Assembly: GCA_034440255.1 (NCBI GenBank)
Contig: JAWXBU010000080.1
Location: 1 to 33,354, forward strand
DNA: 33,354 nt
Reading direction: 5' to 3'
DNA from: JAEUIA01 sp034440255
GTDB taxonomy: Bacteria > Planctomycetota > UBA1135 > GCA-002686595
The notes under the pieces are model-generated. The model made no database searches. It had not been told where the DNA came from and saw only the letters and a list, made by a program, of their open reading frames with translations. Each line of letters starts with the position of its first letter. Position 1 is the first letter of the stretch. The position numbers were made by a program, and so were the translations under genes. Positions 8,226-15,963 of the stretch are shown piece after piece.

Positions 8226-10103
8226 TCACTCGACCCGCACGACCCAAATCCGACCTTGGCCCGCCACATAGACCTTCGATTCGTGCGTCCACACCCCGAC
8301 GTTTCTTTCGTTTTCGAGGCCGGGCAACTCGAGGCGGGCGATCAGACGCAGGTCGGTCCCGTACATGTGGATGGAGCCGCCGACCGCGATCAAGACGCGC
8401 AAGCCGTGGACGAGTCCGCCCTTCCATTCGTCGCCCGCCGGCAGCGGAAGTGCACTGGAACGCTCGTCGCTCGGCAGGCGGATGCACTGGAGCACGCTGC
8501 GTCCGTCGATGCGCGCGAGCGCGAACAACGACGATTCGGCTCCCAACCCGACCAACCGGTCGAGATGGGGAATGTTCACGGCGCTCGGAGCGCCCTTCCC
8601 GAGGACGTACACGAATTCGTCCGCGTCAGCCGGTGCGACGGCCGTGAGCTGCCCGAAGTACACGAACGGCCCGCCCGATCCGGGGCGAATGTCCGGGTCG
8701 TGACGCACTCTCTTCAGCGCGTAGGACTCCACCAGCGCTCCCGCGAGTGCTGAGACGCGGGAGAGTGCTCCCAATTCGGTGCAGACGACGACTTGATCGT
8801 CGCCAAAAGGGTCCAGCGGAAGGCACGCGACCGATGTCGACCGGGGTTGATCGAAACGATCCAAAGCGCGACCTCGGCGATCCGCGCCGCTCGCGAGTCG
8901 GCGTTTCCAAACGACCCTTCCGTCGTGAATATCGAACGCGACGAGCCATGCATGCGTATTGCGTCCGTCGACGCGTTGTTGGTCGGCGTTCACGCCGTCT
9001 TGATTCCACTGCAACACTTGCGCGAGGACGAGCCCGTCGATCGCGAGGGGGCCCGGTTGGAATTCGAGCCGACCCGGGAGTGGCGCCTCGTCTGCGCGTT
9101 CACCGTCGTGATGCATCCACACGAGCCGAGGCGTGCCCGTCGCGATGTCGAACGCGGCGAGAGCGTTGCCCCGCGTCTCGCGCGCGCGACCGAGCGCGAC
9201 GGCCAGTATCGAACCGACGATCGCCGGACGTTGGAGCCACGCACGATCCTTGTCGCCGAAACCCGGGAGCCAGGCGCCGCGCGCTGTGGCTTCCCCGATC
9301 AGCTTTGCGGTTTCGAAATTCGTGGGACTTCCATCCGGCGCGAGCGCGACCAATCGTTGGCCCGATTGGATCCAGATGCGCGCGCCTCGGCCGAGCGCGA
9401 AGCCGGGCTCGAGCATGAAATCAGTGCTCGGGCCTGCGGCGCCTCCCAGGTCGATCGAACGCTCGAGCGCCAGCTTCGTCACCGCGAAAATGCGTTTCGG
9501 AATCTCATCCAGCGTGACGAGCGAGGGCAGCAATGTGCGCCGGGCCGAGAAGGCACGCGCGGCGGATTCGTCGGCGGGATCGTGCCCATATTCGATGCGC
9601 GACAAGGCTGCGCGAGCACCGGCCACGGCGCCGCGTTCGAACGCCGAGTCGAACAGGCGCACTTCGGCTGCGACGCCCGAATGCGTGAACGGGTGTTCGT
9701 ACGCGACCCGTGTGAGCGCCGCTTCGTTCGAACCCGCGGCAGCGAGAGCCACGGCGGCGATGCCTTCGAAGCGTTCGCGGAAATCGCGCTTCAGCGCGGT
9801 GCCGAGACGATTCTCGACCGCAAGGGCCACGCTGATCGAGCGCCTTTCATCGACCGCGACCGCGTCCAGCGGATGACTGACGATCAGCGCGCGCCGCCAG
9901 TGCTCGAACGCGGCGATCTTCGTCGTCTCGTCGATCGTTTGCGCGATCGCTTTGTCGCCGGCGAGCAACTCGACCAGCGCTTCGGCATTGCGAACGAGAT
10001 CGGTGTCGTTGTCGAGCGGACCTTCGAGGCCCAGGCGCTCGGCGAGCGTGGGGGCTTGCGCCGGAGCCCACGCGAGAGCTGCGACCAGCGCGAGCGCGAG
10101 CAC
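8226..10103 (-). CDS. Second PQQ-like beta-propeller exported protein
   Basis: 625 residues from GTG (10101-10103), only 2 bp after the ftsB-like stop. MLALALVAALAWAPAQA is a signal peptide with a likely cleavage after AQA. Residues of about 20-230 are helical and alanine-rich. The remainder is beta-rich with blade motifs such as AFDIATGTPRLVW, AFDIHDGRVVWKR, and repeated hydrophobic-strand pairs to the C-terminal VYVAGQGRIWVVRVE. The plan matches the PQQ protein at 1-1414, so the two are probably paralogues that close two adjacent minus-strand operons. BamB-like propellers often serve as periplasmic or outer-membrane scaffolds, and any such role here is inferred. No PQQ-dependent dehydrogenase active-site signature is apparent, so I do not call it an enzyme. 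Confidence 0.75.
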   Translation of the reverse strand: MLALALVAALAWAPAQAPTLAERLGLEGPLDNDTDLVRNAEALVELLAGDKAIAQTIDETTKIAAFEHWRRALIVSHPLDAVAVDERRSISVALAVENRLGTALKRDFRERFEGIAAVALAAAGSNEAALTRVAYEHPFTHSGVAAEVRLFDSAFERGAVAGARAALSRIEYGHDPADESAARAFSARRTLLPSLVTLDEIPKRIFAVTKLALERSIDLGGAAGPSTDFMLEPGFALGRGARIWIQSGQRLVALAPDGSPTNFETAKLIGEATARGAWLPGFGDKDRAWLQRPAIVGSILAVALGRARETRGNALAAFDIATGTPRLVWMHHDGERADEAPLPGRLEFQPGPLAIDGLVLAQVLQWNQDGVNADQQRVDGRNTHAWLVAFDIHDGRVVWKRRLASGADRRGRALDRFDQPRSTSVACLPLDPFGDDQVVVCTELGALSRVSALAGALVESYALKRVRHDPDIRPGSGGPFVYFGQLTAVAPADADEFVYVLGKGAPSAVNIPHLDRLVGLGAESSLFALARIDGRSVLQCIRLPSDERSSALPLPAGDEWKGGLVHGLRVLIAVGGSIHMYGTDLRLIARLELPGLENERNVGVWTHESKVYVAGQGRIWVVRVE

Positions 10104-10105
10104 GA

Positions 10106-10501
10106 TTACTTCTCGGTCGCGACCGTCGCCGACGCTGAAACGGCCGGTTTTGTCGGCAAAATCGTGCGCAAACGGTGTTGACGCTCACGGAAGACCGGGT
10201 CTTGGCGTGCGACGAGTTGCATTTGGATCTCGCGGTTCTTCGCGAGCGCGCGCGCGTGCCGCGCCGTCAGCACTTCTTCGGCTTCGGCGAGACGTCCGGC
10301 CTCCGAGAGCGCCGGGCGCAGACCTTTGAACGACACGAGTGCGAACAGGATCAGCACCACGAACACCGGCGTCCAGTGCGCCGCTCGACCGAGCACGAAA
10401 TAGATGCGTGCTTTCAGGTCGCGCGGTTCGGCCTCCACGACCGCAACTTCGACACTTGTAGCAGGAAGCGGACTCTGCTCGGGATGGATCGGCGGCGTCA
10501 T
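10106..10501 (-). CDS. FtsB/DivIC-like septum formation initiator
   Basis: 131 residues from ATG (10499-10501), which overlaps the eno stop as ATGA. A cytoplasmic proline-rich N-terminus is followed by one membrane helix (about 42-59, TPVFVVLILFALVSF). A predicted coiled coil follows (about 62-115, AGRLAEAEEVLTARHARALAKNREIQMQL) and then a short tail. This is the bitopic plan of FtsB/DivIC, the divisome component that pairs with FtsL and FtsQ. The position immediately downstream of enolase is the classic eno-ftsB arrangement of many bacteria, which strengthens the call. A longer frame begins upstream inside eno but is discarded because of the ATGA coupling. Sequence similarity to characterised FtsB is weak, so the assignment rests on topology and context. 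Confidence 0.7.
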   Translation of the reverse strand: MTPPIHPEQSPLPATSVEVAVVEAEPRDLKARIYFVLGRAAHWTPVFVVLILFALVSFKGLRPALSEAGRLAEAEEVLTARHARALAKNREIQMQLVARQDPVFRERQHRLRTILPTKPAVSASATVATEK

Positions 10502-11772
10502 GATCCGCTCGTGACGATGTCGCGCGCGCCGTAGCGAGCGCCGGCCCCGAGTTCCTCTTCGATGCGCAAGAGGCGGTTGTACTTCGCGACGCGATCCGAA
10601 CGGCACGGCGCACCCGTCTTGATCTGACCGGCGTTGGTGGCGACGGCGAGGTCGGCGATCGTCGTGTCCTCGGTCTCACCCGAGCGATGGCTGACGATGC
10701 AGCGGTAACCGCTGCGATGCGCGAGCGCCATCGTCGCGAGCGTCTCGGACAACGTGCCGATCTGATTCACTTTGATCAGGATCGCATTGCCGATGCCCTT
10801 TTGAATTCCGCTCGAAAGGCGCTCGACGTTCGTGACGAACAAGTCGTCGCCGACGAGTTGAATCTTCTTGCCGAGCGCGACGGTGAGTTCCTTCCAACCG
10901 TCCCAGTCATCCTCGGAAAGGCCGTCTTCCACGCTGAAAAGCGGGTAACGCTCGGCGAGACCGGTGTACCACGCGACCAATTCCTTCGCCGACTTCTTGC
11001 CGCCGTCGATCTCGTACTTCTTCTCGCGATAAAACTCGGTCGCCGCCGAGTCCATCGCGAGCTTCATGTCGCGACCGGGCTTCAATCCGGCCTTCTCGAT
11101 CGCGGACAGAATGAGTTGGATCGCTTCCTCGTTCGACTTCAAGTCGGGCGCGAATCCGCCTTCGTCGCCGACGCCGGTGGAGAGTTTTTTCTCCTTGAGC
11201 ACTTTCTTGAGCGCGTGGAAAGTCTCGGCGCACCAACGCAAACCCTCGGCGAAGTTCGGCGCGCCGAAGGGCATCACCATGAACTCCTGGATGTCGACGT
11301 TGTTGTCGGCGTGCTGACCGCCGTTCAGGATGTTCATCATCGGCACGGGCAGCGTGTTCGCCGCGGCGCCGCCGATGTAGCGGTACAGCGGCAAGCCCGC
11401 TTCCTCTGCCGCAGCGCGCGCCGTCGCGAGCGAAACGCCGAGCAACGCATTCGCGCCGAGTCGTTTCTTGTTCGGCGTCCCGTCGAGCGCGATCAACGTG
11501 CGATCGACTTCCGCTTGGTCGCTGCCGTCGAGCCCGACGAGTTCGTTGCTGATCTCAGTGTCGATGTGCGCGACCGCTTGCTTCACGCCCTTGCCCAAGT
11601 AGCGCGTGCCGCCGTCGCGCAACTCGTGCGCTTCGTGAGCACCGGTGCTCGCACCAGAGGGGACGCACGCGCGACCCATGACGCCGCTTTCGAGCGAGAC
11701 TTCGACTTCGACGGTGGGGTTGCCGCGCGAGTCGAGGATCTCGCGCCCGTGGACATGGACGATGGCACTCAT
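10498..11772 (-). CDS. eno: Enolase
   Basis: 424 residues from ATG (11770-11772); the frame extends further upstream but the family begins at MSAIVHVHGREILDSRGNPT. It catalyses 2-phosphoglycerate to phosphoenolpyruvate with Mg2+ in glycolysis. Visible signatures are the mobile loop SGAST at 39-43, GDEGGFAPDL, the metal ligands in LAMDSAATEF, FSVEDGLSEDDW and LVGDDLFVTN, the catalytic lysine in LIKVNQIGTLSET, and SHRSGETEDTTIADLAVA. Length is normal. It leads an operon eno > ftsB-like > PQQ protein, with a 4-bp overlap to the second gene. The 131-bp gap to the divergent pssA probably holds promoters for both directions, but no clear boxes stand out. Confidence 0.98.
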   Translation of the reverse strand: MSAIVHVHGREILDSRGNPTVEVEVSLESGVMGRACVPSGASTGAHEAHELRDGGTRYLGKGVKQAVAHIDTEISNELVGLDGSDQAEVDRTLIALDGTPNKKRLGANALLGVSLATARAAAEEAGLPLYRYIGGAAANTLPVPMMNILNGGQHADNNVDIQEFMVMPFGAPNFAEGLRWCAETFHALKKVLKEKKLSTGVGDEGGFAPDLKSNEEAIQLILSAIEKAGLKPGRDMKLAMDSAATEFYREKKYEIDGGKKSAKELVAWYTGLAERYPLFSVEDGLSEDDWDGWKELTVALGKKIQLVGDDLFVTNVERLSSGIQKGIGNAILIKVNQIGTLSETLATMALAHRSGYRCIVSHRSGETEDTTIADLAVATNAGQIKTGAPCRSDRVAKYNRLLRIEEELGAGARYGARDIVTSGS

Positions 11773-11903
11773 CACCAGGGAGCCTACCCCTCGTCCAGCA
11801 GGTATGGAACGGGCTGAATGCGCTTTCCTGCACGGTCTTCTGCTTCGCCTCCGCGCGTGGCTCTGGATACGCTGGTCGTCCGCCCCCCCCGGTCGGACCA
11901 CCT

Positions 11904-12755
11904 GTGCGCAAAGTCCACATCCTCCCGAACCTGATCACGCTCGCGAACTCGTTCTGCGGGTTGCTCGCCATCTGCAAAGGCATCGACGCGCTCAACGCGC
12001 CCGACCCCGAGCAGTTCTATGCCAACTTGCAGACCGCGTGCTGGCTGATCTTCGCCGGGATGGTGTTCGACGCGCTCGACGGCAAGGTCGCGCGCATGGT
12101 CGGCGGCGGGAGCGCATTCGGCGCTCAACTCGACTCGTTCTCGGACATGCTGACCTTTGGCGTCGCGCCCGGGTTGCTCGTCAAAGTGCTGGTCGAGCAC
12201 GAAGGCCTGATCTACGACTTCGCGGTCAACACGCGGCTCCTGTTCGTCGCGGCGATCGTCTTCACGGTCATGGCGATTCTGCGTTTGGCGCGCTTCAACT
12301 TGGAGAACGATCCCGACCCCGAGGCGCACAAGACCTTCAAGGGCTTGCCCTCGCCCGCCGCCGCCGGCGCGGTCGTGGCGACGATCCTGATGTACCTGTC
12401 GCTGCGCCACCCCGACCTCGAGAAATCCGACGGGATCCTGACGCCGCTCGGCGGCCTCTTGAAGCACGTCCCCGACCTGCGCATGAGTCCTTCTCTCGTG
12501 TGGTTCCTGCCCGTGCTCGTCGTGATGCTCCCGCTGCTCGGCTTGATGATGGTGTCGAAGGTGCGCAACGTGCACATGACGTCGTACCTGACCGAACGCG
12601 GGCAATTCGTGACCCTCGTCGGCGTCGTCGTCGCGGGCGTCGCGCTGTGGACTTTTCCCGTTCCGGCGCTGTTTTTCGTGTTCAACGGGTACGTCGTGTA
12701 CGGGCTGGTCCGCACGCTGATCGTCCGACCCAAACCAGCCGAGCCACAGCCGTGA
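11904..12755 (+). CDS. pssA: CDP-diacylglycerol-serine O-phosphatidyltransferase
   Basis: 283 residues from GTG at 11904. The start RKVHILPNLITLANSFCGLLA is the usual first helix of PssA. The CDP-alcohol phosphatidyltransferase motif DG-x2-AR-x8-G-x3-D-x3-D is intact in ALDGKVARMVGGG followed by SAFGAQLDSFSD (about residues 54-79). Six or more hydrophobic segments follow, so it is an inner-membrane enzyme. It transfers phosphatidyl groups from CDP-diacylglycerol to serine as the first step to phosphatidylethanolamine. The start FCGLLAI and the spacing of the motif favour PssA over PgsA, but substrate choice is family inference. It is followed by folK with a 4-bp GTGA overlap and opens the plus-strand metabolic operon. 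Confidence 0.93.
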   Translation: MRKVHILPNLITLANSFCGLLAICKGIDALNAPDPEQFYANLQTACWLIFAGMVFDALDGKVARMVGGGSAFGAQLDSFSDMLTFGVAPGLLVKVLVEHEGLIYDFAVNTRLLFVAAIVFTVMAILRLARFNLENDPDPEAHKTFKGLPSPAAAGAVVATILMYLSLRHPDLEKSDGILTPLGGLLKHVPDLRMSPSLVWFLPVLVVMLPLLGLMMVSKVRNVHMTSYLTERGQFVTLVGVVVAGVALWTFPVPALFFVFNGYVVYGLVRTLIVRPKPAEPQP

Positions 12756-13270
12756 GCAGCGAGTGGGTGCGCAGCGCCGTCGCGCTCGGGAGCAATCTTT
12801 CCGAGCGGCGTGAGCACATCGCAGCGGCCGTGCGCGAGATCACGAACCTCGACGGTGTGCGCAATGTCCGCGCGTCGCGGGCGATCGAAACCGAGCCTGT
12901 GGGCGGTCCGACGGGGCAGGGGGATTTCCTCAATGCCGCAGTCGTGTTCGAGACGCGTCTCGCGCCGCGTGCGCTGCTCGCGGAGTTGCAGCGCATCGAA
13001 GCCAAGCACGGTCGCGATCGCTCGAGCGCAGTGCGCAATGCCCCCCGCACACTCGACCTCGATCTCTTGATCTACGGTGATCACGTCATCGAAGAGGACG
13101 ACTTGATCGTGCCGCATCCGCGCATGCACGAGCGGCTGTTCGTGCTCGAGCCGCTCGCCGCGGTCGGAGCCGATCTGATCGTGCCGACGTGCGATCGCAC
13201 CGTGCGCGAATGTCTCGCCGATCTGCGGCGGAAATGCGAACTCGAAAACGGCGGAGACCGCTCTCGATGA
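12752..13270 (+). CDS. folK: 6-hydroxymethyl-dihydropterin pyrophosphokinase
   Basis: 172 residues from GTG at 12752, which overlaps the pssA stop (GTGA). HPPK transfers pyrophosphate from ATP to 6-hydroxymethyl-7,8-dihydropterin in folate synthesis. Family hallmarks are AVALGSNLSERREH near the N-terminus, the middle block APRTLDLDLLIYGD containing the Mg-binding Asp pair, and VPHPRMHERLFVLEPL. Length is within the usual 160-180. A longer frame upstream in pssA is a shadow, because the family starts at about VRSAVALGSN. It couples to panC through ATGA, so vitamin pathways for folate and pantothenate are co-transcribed with phospholipid synthesis. Confidence 0.95.
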   Translation: MSSEWVRSAVALGSNLSERREHIAAAVREITNLDGVRNVRASRAIETEPVGGPTGQGDFLNAAVVFETRLAPRALLAELQRIEAKHGRDRSSAVRNAPRTLDLDLLIYGDHVIEEDDLIVPHPRMHERLFVLEPLAAVGADLIVPTCDRTVRECLADLRRKCELENGGDRSR

Positions 13271-14148
13271 TCGTCAAATTGAGTTCACCCGCCGAGGGCG
13301 CGGCCTGGTGCCGTGGTGTCGTGGCGAGCGGTCGCACGTTGGGTTTCGTACCGACGATGGGGGCGTTGCACGATGGACACCTGGAGTTGGTCGCGCGCGC
13401 CGCGCGAGAGAACGACGTTGCGTGCGTGAGCGTCTTCGTGAACCCGCTGCAGTTCAACGATGCCGCCGATTTCGAGCGCTATCCGCGCGACTTCGACGGC
13501 GACGCGCGTGTGTTGGACGAAGCCGGTGTCGCGATGGTGTTCACGGGCACTTTAGCGGGCTTTTTCCCGACTGAATTGCGTGCCGACGGTTCGTTCGATG
13601 CTGCACGACTGCGCGATCCGGGCGTGTCGGCCGACGGCCTCGAAGGCGCTCATCGGCCGGGACATTTCGCCGGCGTCGCGACGATCGTCGAACTCTTGTT
13701 CGACTGCGTCTTGCCGACGCGCGCGTACTTCGGACAGAAGGATTTCCAACAGACGCTCGTCGTGCGCGACCTCGCCCGGCGCTTGGGTCGGCCGGCCATC
13801 GTCGTGTGCCCGACGAGTCGTGAAAAATCCGGGCTCGCCCGCTCGTCGCGCAATGCGTTGTTGTCCGACGAAGAGCGCACGAGCGCCGAGTGCCTGTCGC
13901 GGGGTTTGCGCGCGGCGCAAGCGGCGTGGAAAAAGGGGGAGCGTGATCCCGCTCGATTGCGGCTCGGCATCGAACGAGCGATCGTCGAGCCCCGCGTGCA
14001 GCTCGAATACGCCGCGTTGCGCGACCCGCTCGCATGGTCCGCCGCCGAGCCGACGCGTCCGATGAAACGCGCGATCGCGCTCGTCGCTGCGCAGGTCGGC
14101 AACGTGCGTTTGATCGACAACATGTTCCTCTCCAGCGCGCGCGCTTAG
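13267..14148 (+). CDS. panC: Pantothenate synthetase
   Basis: 293 residues from ATG at 13267 (ATGA overlap with folK). It joins pantoate and beta-alanine with ATP to make pantothenate for coenzyme A. Visible motifs are VPTMGALHDGH at 28-38 (the HIGH nucleotide-binding signature), VFVNPLQFN, the pantoate-binding AYFGQKDFQQ, and SGLARSSRNALLS, which matches the family's KMSKS-like loop (usually DGLAMSSRN). A stretch around residues 95-125 (TGTLAGFFPTELRADGSFD) is a little divergent but the frame is intact. The length is normal. The gene ends 4 bp before the ispE start, so it shares the operon. Confidence 0.96.
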   Translation: MIVKLSSPAEGAAWCRGVVASGRTLGFVPTMGALHDGHLELVARAARENDVACVSVFVNPLQFNDAADFERYPRDFDGDARVLDEAGVAMVFTGTLAGFFPTELRADGSFDAARLRDPGVSADGLEGAHRPGHFAGVATIVELLFDCVLPTRAYFGQKDFQQTLVVRDLARRLGRPAIVVCPTSREKSGLARSSRNALLSDEERTSAECLSRGLRAAQAAWKKGERDPARLRLGIERAIVEPRVQLEYAALRDPLAWSAAEPTRPMKRAIALVAAQVGNVRLIDNMFLSSARA

Positions 14149-14152
14149 CCCG

Positions 14153-15097
14153 GTGGAAACCGCTGTCGTCGTCGCTCCCGCGAAGATCAACACGCGCCTC
14201 GAAGTGCTCGGGAAACGCGCGGACGGTTACCACGAACTCGACACGTTCCTCGTCGCGATCGACCTCGCCGACGAAATTCGTGTGGATCTCGCGGACCACG
14301 GCGACGTGCGCCTCTCGCTCGAGGGTCCGCAGGTTTCGAGCGACATCCCGTGCGACGATCGGAACCTCGCCGTGCGTGCTGCGCGAGCGGTGTTGCAGGT
14401 CGCCCGAGTGCTCGGAAAAGCGGGCCCGCGCACCGGGCTCGATCTCGTGCTCACGAAGCGGATTCCGAGCCAATCCGGGCTCGGCGGGGCGAGCTCGGAT
14501 GCGGCCGGAGCGTGGCTGGGCGCTGCGCATCTATTGGAAGTCGCATTTTCGGTCGCGGAACGAGACGAGCTGCTGGCCGCGCTCGGCTCGGACACGGTGT
14601 TTTTCGCCGCTGCCGGGGCGACCGGCGCAGCGCGGTGCACGGGACGCGGTGGGCACGTCGAACAGCGCCCCGCGCCCAGCGGTTGGTCGATCGCTCTCGT
14701 CACGCCGCGCGTCGTCTGCCCGACCGCTCAGGTTTACGGCGCGTTCACCAGCCTCTTGAGGGGTGCGCGCGCAGTGTCTACGGTGCCGCGCACGGATGGT
14801 TTCTCGATCCCCGCACATGCTGCGCGCTCACTCCTTGCGAACGATCTCGAGCCTGCCGCGCTCGCGGCCGTGCCGGGTCTTCACGCGTGGCGCGAGAGCT
14901 TGGACGCGCTGGGAATGCAGCATTTCTGCCTATCGGGCAGCGGATCTTCGTTCTTCGGTTTATACCCAGACGACGCGGCTGCCGCGATCGACCTCGAGCG
15001 CATCGAGGCACTCGCTCGCGCGCGCCGTCTCGATGTCCGCTTCGCCGGCGTCGTCCATCCTGCGGGTCACGGAGTGCGACTTCGTCCCTATGTTTGA
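14153..15097 (+). CDS. ispE: 4-diphosphocytidyl-2-C-methyl-D-erythritol kinase
   Basis: 314 residues from GTG at 14153. It phosphorylates CDP-methylerythritol in the non-mevalonate isoprenoid pathway. GHMP-kinase signatures are present: N-terminal APAKINTRLEVLGKRADGYHEL with the catalytic-region Lys and His, the glycine-rich ATP loop PSQSGLGGASSDAAG at about 104-118, and the C-terminal LSGSGSSFFGLY. IspE usually has GLGGGSSDAA, and the Ala here is a tolerated variant. The length is normal. It follows panC by 4 bp and precedes spoVG by 63 bp; ispE-spoVG closeness is also seen in Bacillus-type genomes, where purR and yabJ lie between. Confidence 0.95.
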   Translation: METAVVVAPAKINTRLEVLGKRADGYHELDTFLVAIDLADEIRVDLADHGDVRLSLEGPQVSSDIPCDDRNLAVRAARAVLQVARVLGKAGPRTGLDLVLTKRIPSQSGLGGASSDAAGAWLGAAHLLEVAFSVAERDELLAALGSDTVFFAAAGATGAARCTGRGGHVEQRPAPSGWSIALVTPRVVCPTAQVYGAFTSLLRGARAVSTVPRTDGFSIPAHAARSLLANDLEPAALAAVPGLHAWRESLDALGMQHFCLSGSGSSFFGLYPDDAAAAIDLERIEALARARRLDVRFAGVVHPAGHGVRLRPYV

Positions 15098-15160
15098 ACC
15101 GCGCGGATCGATCCCTGCGGATATGTCGGGTCACTTCGCGGCCACAAGGACACACGACGG

Positions 15161-15616
15161 ATGAAGATCTCGGAGATTCGCATCAAGCTCCTGTTGAGCA
15201 CACGCGACAAGCTCCGTGGGTTCGCGAGCATCACGATCGACGATTGTCTGGTCGTGCGCGACGTCAAGATCATCGAGGGCGCGCGCGGACTCTTCGTCGC
15301 GATGCCGAGCCGCAAACTGTGCGATCGCTGCCCCGCGTGTGCCGCCAAAAATCACATGCGCGCGCGTCACTGCAACGATTGCGGAGCGCGTTTGAGCGAC
15401 GATCGCGGCGACATGGACGAGCGCGGTCGGCCGCGTTTGTACGCCGACATCTGCCATCCGATCAGCCAAGAAGCGCGCGATCGCGTGCAGAGTGCCGTGC
15501 TGCACGCGTATGCGGACGAACTCGTGAAGTCGAAGCAAGAAGGCTACGTCGCGAAGAGTTTCGACGACCTCGACTACGACAGCTACGAGGATCACGAAGC
15601 GGCCGATCACCGGTAG
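15161..15616 (+). CDS. spoVG: SpoVG-family protein with inserted zinc ribbon
   Basis: 151 residues from ATG at 15161, with AAGGA about 10 bp upstream. The N-terminal half (MKISEIRIKLL, GFASITIDDCLVVRDVKIIEG, GLFVAMPSRK) is canonical SpoVG. The family's next block, normally directly following MPSRK, resumes only later as ADICHPISQEARDRVQ at about 94-109. Between them, residues 54-78 hold Cys54, Cys57, Cys60, Cys71 and Cys74 in a CPAC-x10-CNDCG arrangement, a probable zinc ribbon. The C-terminus is acidic. SpoVG proteins are nucleic-acid-binding regulators in Firmicutes; the role in this lineage is unknown. No stop, frameshift or composition change marks the insert, so it looks like a stable domain insertion. 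Confidence 0.88.
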   Translation: MKISEIRIKLLLSTRDKLRGFASITIDDCLVVRDVKIIEGARGLFVAMPSRKLCDRCPACAAKNHMRARHCNDCGARLSDDRGDMDERGRPRLYADICHPISQEARDRVQSAVLHAYADELVKSKQEGYVAKSFDDLDYDSYEDHEAADHR

Positions 15617-15635
15617 ACGTTCCTGCGCCTGAATC

Positions 15636-15862
15636 GCGCTTCGGAGCTGCCCCCCCGTTCCTCCAACGTGTCGGAATGCTGCCGCGCTTGTTCGTCGAAC
15701 GTGTCGGAACCCTGCCGCGCTTGGTCCATGCACGTGACGTAACCCTGCCGCCCAGGTTCCTAAAACGTGTCGGAACTCTGCCGCTTTGTTCGTCGATCAT
15801 GTCGGAACTCTGCCGCCGTGTTCCCGCGACGCGTTGGACATCCGCCGCCGCCTTGATCGTAG
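15636..15862. repeat. Degenerate 32-33 bp tandem repeat, seven units
   Basis: Units begin at 15636, 15668, 15701, 15734, 15767, 15799 and 15831, with spacings 32, 33, 33, 33, 32 and 32. The conserved core is GTGTCGGAAC, two or three variable bases, then CTGCCGC; most units close with AAC or GAC. The first and last units are the most decayed. The block fills most of the 347-bp gap between spoVG and aroDE. Four units read as an 11-residue periodic peptide in frame 1, but the 32-bp steps break that frame, so I regard the block as non-coding. I cannot assign it to a known repeat family. A decayed mobile-element end, a protein-binding array or a small RNA are possible. Confidence 0.8.
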
Positions 15863-15963
15863 CTAGCGCCTGACGCGTCAACGGGGCAGGGTCCGATGCG
15901 CTCCAGGAACTCTCCACCGCAACCCGACCTTCCGCGGTCGACTCGCCCACACCTTTCTGTAGA

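Noticed and set aside
15636..15862. CRISPR array or coding minisatellite at the 33-bp repeats
   Set aside because: There are no unique spacers between the units and no cas genes, and the 32-bp steps break any reading frame, so it is neither.
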